From NCBI GenBank assembly GCA_017994195.1, contig JAGOLG010000003.1, positions 1-48,153 of the forward strand: a DNA stretch of 48,153 bases, in the 5' to 3' direction. Every line of letters begins with the position of its first letter. Positions within the stretch are counted from its first letter, which is position 1. Source of the stretch: Rhabdochlamydiaceae bacterium. Lineage in GTDB: Bacteria > Chlamydiota > Chlamydiia > Chlamydiales > Rhabdochlamydiaceae. The notes under the pieces are model-generated. The model did not search any database, was not told the DNA's origin, and saw only the letters and a program-made list of their open reading frames with translations. Below, piece by piece: positions 1-7,700 of the stretch. A program made the translations under genes and the position numbers.

Positions 1-2890
1 CTCCCAATATCATACCCACATTGTTTAAACTAGTTGCCAATGAAGGATGCTCTTCCCCTAAGAGTTGTTTTCTGAGCTCTAGCGCTTCTATCTCATATTT
101 CAAAGCTTCCTCGTATTTCCCCAGCTTTCCTAATGTTAAACCCAAATTGTTTAAACTGGTTGCTACATCTGGGTGATTTTTTCCTAAGAGTTTTTTCTTG
201 AGTTCCAGCGCTTCCTTAAGGTATTTCAGAGCCTCTTCGGCTTTACCGAGCTCTCCCAACGTAGAACCCACATTGTTTAAACTGCTTGCCACTGAAGGAT
301 GCTCTTCCCCTAAGAGCTTTTTATAGAGCTCCAGCGCTTCCATCTGGTATTTCAGAGCCTCCTTGTGTTTCCCAAGCTCTCTCAACGTTAAACCCACACT
401 GTTTAAACTGGTTGCCACATCTGGATGGTTGCTGCCTAAGAGCTTTTCTCTGAGTTCCAGTGCTTCCATCTGATATTTCAGGGCCTCATCGTATTTCCCA
501 AGCTCTCCCAACATAAAACCCACATTATTTAAACTGGTTGCCACTGATGGGTGCTCCTCCCCTAAGAGTTTTTTATAGAGCTCCAGCGCTTCAATCTGAT
601 ATTTCAAGGCCTCCTCGTGTTTCTCCAGTTCTCCCAGTATTCCTCCCACATTATTTAAACTGGTTGCCACTGATGGGTGCTCTTCTCCTAAGAGTTTTTT
701 CTTGAGCTCCAGTGCTTCTATCTGGTATTTCAGAGCCTCTTCGTGTTTCCCCAGCGCTCCTAACATTCCTCCTACATTGTTTAAACTGGTTGCCACTGAT
801 GGGTGCTCTTCTCCTAAGAGTTTTTTCCAGAGCTCCAGTGCTTCTATCTGGTATTTCAGAGCCTCCTCGTGTTTCCCCAGCGCTCCTAATATTCCTCCTA
901 TATTGTTTAAACTGGTTGCCACTGATGGGTGCTCTTCTCCTAAGAGTTTTTTATAGAGCTCCAGTGCATCCATCTGGTATTTCAGGGCCTCCTTGTGCTT
1001 CCCAAGCGCTCCTAATGTCAAACCCACATTGTTTAAACTGGTTGCCACTGATGGGTGCTCTTCTCCTAAGAGTTTTTTATAGAGCTCCAGCGCTTCCATC
1101 TGGTATTTCAGGGCCTCCTTGTGCTTCCCAAGCGCTCCCAATGTCAAACCCACATTGTTTAAACTGGTTGCCACATCTTGGTGGTAACTACCTAAGAGTT
1201 TTTTCCTGAGCTCCAGCGCTTCCACCTGGTACTTTAGGGCTTCCTCGTGTTTCCCGAGCTCTCTCAACGTTAAACCAACATAATTTAAACTGCTTGCTAC
1301 TGAAAGGTTCTCTTCCCCTAAGAGTTTTTTCCTGAGCTCAAGCGCTTTCACTTGGTACTTTAGGGCCTCCTCGTGTTTCCCAAGCGCTCCCAACGTCAAA
1401 CCCACATTATTTAAACTGCTTGCTACTGAAGGGTTCTCTTCCCCTAAGAGTTTATTCCTGAGCTTCAACGCTTCCATGAGGTATTTCAGAGCCTCCTCGT
1501 GTTGGCCAAGATCTACCAACGTTAAACCTACATTGTTAAAACTGGTTGCCACTAAAGGATCCTCTCGGCCTAAGAGTTTATTCCTGAGTTTCAGCGCTCT
1601 CTTGAGGTATTTCAGGGCCTCCTCGTGTTGACCGAGATCTACCAATGTCAAACCTACATTATTAAAACTGGTTGCCACTAAGGGGTCCTCTCGGCCTAAG
1701 AGTTTTTTCCTGAGTTTCAGCGCTTCCATCTCGTATTTCAGGGCCTCCTCGTGTTGACCAAGATGTCCCAAAGTTCCTCCCACATTGTATAAACTAGTTG
1801 CTACTAAAGGGTGCTCTTCTCCTAAGAGTTTTTTCCAGAGTGCCAGCGCTTCTTTGAGGTATTTTAAGGCCTCCTCGTGTTGACCGAGCGCTCCTAACGT
1901 CATTCCCACATTGTTTAAACTGGTTGCCATATCTGGATGATCTTCCCCTAAGAGTTTTTTTCTGAGCCCCAGTGCTTCCATCTGATATTTCAGAGCCTCC
2001 TCGTATTGACCGAGCGCTCCTAACGTCATTCCCACATTGTTCAAACTGGTTGCCACATCTGAGTGCTCTTCCCCTAAGAGTTTTTTATTGAGCTCCAGCA
2101 CTTCTATGAGGTGTTTCAAGGCTTCTTCATGTTTGCCGAACTTTATCAACGTTAAACCCTCATCATTTAAAAGGACGAGCAATTGGTTGGCCTTTTGAAG
2201 ACAAGCAGGCGCATACGACTTATTTTCAGAAAATGCTAAGTAATCGTCTAAGGCTAGAAAATATTCTTTTTTCTCTTCATGGATAAGGGCAGATATAAAA
2301 TGATGATGGGGTTTAAATTCTTCTGTGACGCTCAACAAAGCTTCTAATGACTTGAAAATATATTTTTCTTCTTTGTAAAGCTCTAGGACCTCACACAAAG
2401 CTACAACTTCTTCATTGGAAAGATATAACTTTGAGCCTTCTCTGCATTTAAGAAGGTTGATTTCATTTTTTATTGAGATCAAAGCTGCTTGTAAATCGTC
2501 TGTTGCTCCGTTACACTTTTTTTGTATCTTAAGAGCTATCTTAAACATTTTTAAAGCTTTTTCATATTCAGCTAAAGAATCCTTAGAAGTGGAGATTTGT
2601 CTAAGGATATCCTTTCCTTGCTTAACAAAAGGCGCAGCTTTTTTTTCAGCTTCAAAAAACCATAGTTCTTTTTTTTCGATGTAGACAACGGGACGAATCT
2701 TATCTTGACCTATCTGTTGGATTCTTTGGATGAGGATTTGGTGAGAAAGGTTTCCCATGACTCCAAAAGTGATTTCTTTGTCTTCAAAGGAAACAATCTT
2801 TCCATCTTTACCTTTAGCATTTGCTCTGAGCGGATTTTGATTCACAAAAAAGGTGACCTGATAAGAAGACGTTTTGAATTCTAGTGCCAT
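1..2890 (-). CDS. Large TPR-repeat protein, 3' end outside window (partial)
   Basis: The frame is open from an ATG at 2890 to the left edge, so at least 963 residues are present and no stop is seen. The start is preceded by GGAGG four bases upstream. Residues 1 to about 240 form a non-repetitive module almost identical to that of the neighbouring minus-strand paralogue. Then come 17 complete and one partial 42-residue units of the kinesin-light-chain TPR type, with a core like LLGEEHPSVATSLNNVG and KHEEALKYQ. TPR arrays normally bind protein partners; the partner here is unknown. The units are so alike in DNA that expansion by slippage or recombination is likely. It lies in tandem behind its paralogue with a copied upstream region, and next to a NACHT gene sharing the N-terminal module. 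No signal peptide or membrane segment is seen. A role as sensor or scaffold is inference. Confidence 0.85.
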   Translation of the reverse strand, partial: MALEFKTSSYQVTFFVNQNPLRANAKGKDGKIVSFEDKEITFGVMGNLSHQILIQRIQQIGQDKIRPVVYIEKKELWFFEAEKKAAPFVKQGKDILRQISTSKDSLAEYEKALKMFKIALKIQKKCNGATDDLQAALISIKNEINLLKCREGSKLYLSNEEVVALCEVLELYKEEKYIFKSLEALLSVTEEFKPHHHFISALIHEEKKEYFLALDDYLAFSENKSYAPACLQKANQLLVLLNDEGLTLIKFGKHEEALKHLIEVLELNKKLLGEEHSDVATSLNNVGMTLGALGQYEEALKYQMEALGLRKKLLGEDHPDMATSLNNVGMTLGALGQHEEALKYLKEALALWKKLLGEEHPLVATSLYNVGGTLGHLGQHEEALKYEMEALKLRKKLLGREDPLVATSFNNVGLTLVDLGQHEEALKYLKRALKLRNKLLGREDPLVATSFNNVGLTLVDLGQHEEALKYLMEALKLRNKLLGEENPSVASSLNNVGLTLGALGKHEEALKYQVKALELRKKLLGEENLSVASSLNYVGLTLRELGKHEEALKYQVEALELRKKLLGSYHQDVATSLNNVGLTLGALGKHKEALKYQMEALELYKKLLGEEHPSVATSLNNVGLTLGALGKHKEALKYQMDALELYKKLLGEEHPSVATSLNNIGGILGALGKHEEALKYQIEALELWKKLLGEEHPSVATSLNNVGGMLGALGKHEEALKYQIEALELKKKLLGEEHPSVATSLNNVGGILGELEKHEEALKYQIEALELYKKLLGEEHPSVATSLNNVGFMLGELGKYDEALKYQMEALELREKLLGSNHPDVATSLNSVGLTLRELGKHKEALKYQMEALELYKKLLGEEHPSVASSLNNVGSTLGELGKAEEALKYLKEALELKKKLLGKNHPDVATSLNNLGLTLGKLGKYEEALKYEIEALELRKQLLGEEHPSLATSLNNVGMILG
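18..2160 (-). repeat. Tandem array of 126-bp TPR-coding units (17 complete)
   Basis: The coding strand holds 17 consecutive units of 126 bp (42 codons) plus a partial 18th at the window edge. Several central units, roughly 780-1150, differ at only a few positions, which suggests recent expansion or gene conversion. All are in frame with the start at 2890. Units near the N-terminal end are more diverged. Confidence 0.85.
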
Positions 2891-2968
2891 AGATCCTCCA
2901 ACTTGAGAGCATCACAAAAGACTTAGAAAAAGCTTTAAATAGTGCTGTAAAGAAATCAAGACATTTTT
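2891..2968 (-). repeat. 78-bp upstream region, copy 1 (of 2)
   Basis: These 78 bases directly upstream of the large TPR gene match 4443-4520 upstream of the shorter paralogue with about 4 differences. The block includes the Shine-Dalgarno sequence and probably the promoter, so the tandem duplication covered the control region as well as the gene. From 2969 to 3125 I see nothing recognisable. Confidence 0.8.
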
Positions 2969-3125
2969 CTAAATCGTTCACAAGAACTATGCTGCGAGTA
3001 AGCGGAATAAAATAGCTCCACTCAACTCAAGAGATAAAAATGGTCCGGAGAGAACTGGAAGTTTTTCATCGTGAATTTTTAATAAAAGATAAAAGCTCCC
3101 TGTAAAGTGCATACTCCATCCCCTC

Positions 3126-4442
3126 TTACTTTTTAAGCTTCTCAGCGCTAGAAACAAACTCCTCTATCTTTGAATACGCTTCTTTTTTCACACTTTCTAA
3201 AGTTGACTCAATACTAATCACATGAGGATGGGTAGCACTATAACCCAAGGCTTGAAACATTTTTGCACCCTTCATCAAACAGTCTAACGCTTCATCGAAT
3301 CTACCCAGCTTTCTCAAAGTAAAACCCACATTATTTAAACTGATTGCCACTGATGGGTGCTCTTCCCCTAAGAGTTTTTTTCCGAGCTCCAACGCTTCTA
3401 TGAGGTATTTCAACGCCTCCTCGTGTTTTCCGAGCTCTCCTAACGTTAAACCCACATTGTTTAAACTGGTTGCCGCTGATGGGTGCTCTTCCCCTAAGAG
3501 TTTTTTCCTAAGCTCCAGTGCTTCTATCTGGTATTTCAGGGCTTCTTCGTGTTTCCCAAGTTCTCCAAATGTTCCTCCCACATTGTTTAAACTGGTTGCT
3601 ACTGAAGGGTGCTCTTCACCTAAGAGTTTTTTACTGAGCACAAGCACCTCCTTGAGGTATTTCAGGGCTTCCTCGTGTTTCCCGAGCTTTCCCAACGTTA
3701 AACCCACATCATTTAAAAGGATGAGCAATTGATGGATTTTTTGAAGACAAGCAGGCGCATACGATTTATTTTCAGAAAGTGCTGAGTAATCGTCTAAAGC
3801 TAGAAGGTATTCTTTTTTCTCTTCATGGATAAGGGCAGATACAAAGTGATGATGGGGTTTAAACTTTTCTTTTTCTGTGACGCTCAATAAAACTTCTAAA
3901 GACTTGAAAATATTTTTTTCTTCTTTGTAAAGCTTTAAGATCTCACACAGAGCTTCAACTTCTTCAGTCGAGAGGTAGAGTTTTGAGTTTTCTCTGCATT
4001 TAAGAAGGTTGATTTCATTTTTTATTGAGATCATAGCTGCTTGTAAATCGTCTGTTGCTCCGTTACACTTTTTTTGTATCTTAAGAGCTGTCTCAAACAA
4101 CTTTAAAGCTTTTTCATATTCAGCTAAGGGATGCTTAGAAGTGGAGATTTGTCCAAGAAGATCCTTTCCTTGCTTAACAAAAGGCGCAGCTTTTTTTTCA
4201 GCTTCAAAAAACCATAGTTCTTTTTTTTCGATGTAGACAACTGAACGAATCTTATCTTGGCCTATCTGTTGGATTCTTTGGATGAAGGTTTGATGGGAGA
4301 GATTTCCCATGGCTCCATATGTGATTTCTTTGTCTTCAAAAGAAATAATCTTTCTATCTTTACCTTCAGCATTTGCTCTGAGAGGATTTTGATTCACAAA
4401 AAGGGTGATTTGATAGGAAGATGTTTTGAATTCTAGTGCCAT
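3126..4442 (-). CDS. TPR-repeat protein, short paralogue (438 aa)
   Basis: This is the paralogue of the large TPR gene downstream. Residues 1-240 are the shared N-terminal module; it contains a YGAMGN segment near 42-47, KALKLFETALKIQKK near 111-125 and EKNIFKSLEVLL near 175-186. Four 42-residue TPR units of the kinesin-light-chain type follow (about 240-400), then a short charged C-terminal helix. The ATG at 4442 has GGAGG four bases upstream. The N-terminal module matches the large paralogue nearly residue for residue, so the pair arose by tandem duplication followed by a change in repeat number. The same module is present in diverged form at the start of the NACHT protein encoded on the opposite strand. 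The function is unknown; binding of a protein partner through TPRs is the family expectation. Confidence 0.85.
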   Translation of the reverse strand: MALEFKTSSYQITLFVNQNPLRANAEGKDRKIISFEDKEITYGAMGNLSHQTFIQRIQQIGQDKIRSVVYIEKKELWFFEAEKKAAPFVKQGKDLLGQISTSKHPLAEYEKALKLFETALKIQKKCNGATDDLQAAMISIKNEINLLKCRENSKLYLSTEEVEALCEILKLYKEEKNIFKSLEVLLSVTEKEKFKPHHHFVSALIHEEKKEYLLALDDYSALSENKSYAPACLQKIHQLLILLNDVGLTLGKLGKHEEALKYLKEVLVLSKKLLGEEHPSVATSLNNVGGTFGELGKHEEALKYQIEALELRKKLLGEEHPSAATSLNNVGLTLGELGKHEEALKYLIEALELGKKLLGEEHPSVAISLNNVGFTLRKLGRFDEALDCLMKGAKMFQALGYSATHPHVISIESTLESVKKEAYSKIEEFVSSAEKLKK

Positions 4443-4520
4443 AGATCCTCCAACTTGAGGGTATTACAAAAGACTTAGAAAAAGCTTTAAATAGTACTGT
4501 AAAGAAATCAAGACATTTTT
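4443..4520 (-). repeat. 78-bp upstream region, copy 2 (of 2)
   Basis: Same length as 2891-2968 and about 95% identical to it. The similarity stops sharply after 4520, which marks one edge of the tandem duplication. Confidence 0.8.
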
Positions 4521-4693
4521 ATAGTGAGTCCAACATAACTGGGAGAGACGAGGCGAACGGAATTTTTTGCTCCATGGAAAAATATTTAAGCGCAAGTTTG
4601 TGTGGAAACAATCAATGGCGGTACATATGCTTATATGAAGCAGGGAGCAATTCAGCTTGAGATAGCGTAAATCTAGACGTTCTACTATAGAAT

Positions 4694-4709
4694 CTTCGTT
4701 GTAACGAAG
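4694..4709 (+). other. Hairpin in the leader of the STAND/NACHT gene
   Basis: A perfect 7-bp inverted repeat, CTTCGTT-GT-AACGAAG, lies about 30 bases upstream of the ATG at 4739 and just before the Shine-Dalgarno sequence AAGGGAG at 4727-4733. It has no T-run after it, so it is not a normal terminator. It could be a leader hairpin or an operator half-site pair; no function is shown. Confidence 0.4.
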
Positions 4710-4738
4710 TGTTCTCAAAAACTCTTAAGGGAGTCAAA

Positions 4739-7700
4739 ATGCATAATATTCAACAAAAAATCACACAAGAAATAATTCTTTCTGGATTGAACCAAAAATT
4801 TGAAAAATTACAATGTGACCCTTCGATTCCAGTCAAATTCGGAATTTTAGGAAATTATGAGCAGACAGACTTCATTAATCAGCTTCAATCAACTCTTCAA
4901 AAATTGCCCGAGACTGATCTAGTAAAACGCATTGCAACGGTTTTTAACGATTATGTTGCTGTTGTTTTCTATCCAAATAAAGGTTTCTGTACTGAAATGT
5001 GGGTCTTTGAATCATTTCAATTAGCTACACCACATATTACGAGAGCAAGAAGCACTCTTAAAAAAGCTGACTCCATAGAAAAGCTTCGAAAAGCACTCAA
5101 TTGTTTTCGAGAAGCTCTCAAAATTCAAAAACATGTCGGCGGAAATGTTTTAGAGTTAGAAAATGCCATTTTAGAAGTCTCCAAAAAACTTTTTGTCCAA
5201 CAAAACCAATACTACCCTAATGACTACCTTGCAATTCCAGATGAAATAGCGAGGTATCATGAGACTATTAAAGATTTTCAAACACAGGAAAATATCTTTG
5301 AAGCGCTTTTAACTTTTGTTGATAACAGTCCTGAACAAAGTCGCTCAGCAGCATCCTATTTACTCAAAGCCATTTCTCATGAATTTTTGAGCCAACCTCT
5401 CTTAGCTGCAGATAACTTTGCTGTGCTTTTTGAAAAAAACCTACACCACCCTCAGGTTGCTCTCAACTGTCTTAAAAAAGCAGTCTCATACTTTGATCAA
5501 GAAAGCCGTTTAGATACATTGGATTATCCCAGTTTTTTAGAAAAACTAAATAGAAGTGCTCTAATGGAGGTTTTAGAAAAAACTCACGATAACGATTTAC
5601 AAAATCTGCTCAACGAAAAAGATGCTATTCGAATGGTTTTTGATCGAATGCTTGTTACTCTTGCTAAACAATCTTCTTCAGCCCCAAGTTGTTTTATTTG
5701 CTTTGACCCAGAAGAAGCAGAGATTGCCCAATGGCTTGGACAGATATTGATAGGCGATCTTGAAACAGCGAGTATTCATCCCATCTCTACTTTAAGAAAC
5801 TTGAGTTATGTAGATGATTTTAGCGACTTTCAGAAAAAAATTAGAGAATCAGATCATGTTATAGTTGTGTGTACTCCATCTCTAAAGAACAAATGTGATC
5901 AGAATAGAGAAGCTCCGGGTGGAGTTGCTCAAGAGGTCCGATTTAGTCAAGAAAGATATAGGAACCCAACAAAGAATAGAGAAATTTCACTTCTTTACCT
6001 GGAAGGAGACCGTACAACGGCATGCCCAAGCAGTTTTTTTGAACCTGTTTTTGCAAGTCAATATAGTCCGTTAGATCTTCCAACAAAAAATAGAGTTTTT
6101 AATTACTATAACATTGTATTTGAGCTAATTGGATCAATCAAAAAAGTTTCTAATCAAACCGTTCATCAAATTAAAAGCCTGTTTATAGAAGAAGTACGCA
6201 AAGTCTTAAACCAAGAGATAGATCAAAAAGCATTAGAAGAGTGGAGATCCACTCCATTCAAGAGAAAAATCGTGATGAGTGCTACTCATGAAACTCAAGG
6301 AGCCCATAGAAAATTCTCCCTAACTGAAGCTGGTCAAGCCCAAGAGGTCATAGCCCAGCTTCGTGCACACTACACTGCAAAAAAATGCATTACTCTTCTT
6401 ATTCCCCAAGAGCACAAGGAAATCCTGATTGAACAGCTTTATACACGGCTAGCGATCATTGGAGACCAAGAGAAGAAAGAAAAGAAAAAAGAATTAGCGG
6501 AAGTTCGTCCAGTCCAAGATGTTGTAGGTTATGGAATTATGCCTACGCACGAGTCGATCTTTGAACCAAAAGAAACAATTAAGCTTGAAAAGCTTTTTGA
6601 ACTAGAAAAGCTTAAAGGCAAAGCTCAAAAGCGGGTGTTGATTCAAGGGTCAGCAGGTATCGGTAAAAGTATGCTCTGCCATCATATGGCCTTTATGTGG
6701 GCAAAAGGGGAGCTTTTTACAGAGTTCGAGTATTTATTTTGGCTCCCTCTGAGGAGTTTGAATACAGATAACTATAAACATGAAGGCTCATTGGAAGCCT
6801 TTCTTGCTAAAGAATGTCAAGTTGATCCCGACTACATCCGATCCTTTCTTAGGCACGAAAGGTTAAAAGGAAAGACTCTGATCTTACTTGATGGATATGA
6901 CGAACTTTCTCCAGATGCTGTAAACCCGAAAGGGGTCCTAAATCCTGTCCTCAAAGAACTCAAAGAGTTTCCAAATGTTTTAATTACGACAAGACCTCAG
7001 CATGTAGATTTTACACCAGACTGTAACTTTGAAATTCTTGGATTTGATGCAAAAGATGTCGAGAAATATATAGGTCGATTTTTTCCTGAAGAGCAGAAAG
7101 AACAAGCACAAGAGTTGCGCCAAGAACTTAAAAAAACTCTGGTTCGAAGTTTAGCTCGTATTCCTATCAATCTGGAAATTTTTTGTTCTCTTGTAGCTGT
7201 AAGAGAGCCGTTATTCGGTTCAACTGAAGCGTCCAGTACAACATCTCTTTATATTCGACTAACAGGTTGGCTTTTTAAACAGCTTAGGGCTAACAAGAGT
7301 CTTCAATTAAATGATCTAAGCGAAGTTGAAGAGTCCGATGAGCGTCATCTAGAAGATGTAGACCGTTTTGCCGAAGCATTAGAAGACATAGCTTGGCAAG
7401 CTATGGAACAAAATACTTTATATTTTCCAGAGCCTCAATTTACACAACTATTTAGAGAAATTGGAAAAAAAATAACCCTTAAAGATGTAGCTAGAATTGG
7501 GCCTCTGAGAATTGAAGAAAAAGAATGCTTCTTCATCCATTTAACGTTTCAAGAGTTTTTTGCCGCTGCCAAATTGGCACGTCTGTACACCACTGATCGT
7601 GAACGTGCCAAAGAGTGTTTAAAAAAAATCAAGTTAGAGCCTCGTTATATGCTAGTTCTTAAAATGGTAGCAGGATGTCTTTCATTGAACCAACCAAAGA

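Noticed and set aside
702-1209. Open frames on the plus strand in the TPR array
   Set aside because: They recur with the 126-bp period and are the antisense of the TPR gene, which is open over the whole region in another frame; low-complexity products do not look like a protein.
4709-4738. Upstream GTG start of the STAND gene
   Set aside because: It has no ribosome site and lies at the end of a hairpin; ATG 4739 has a good site at the right distance.
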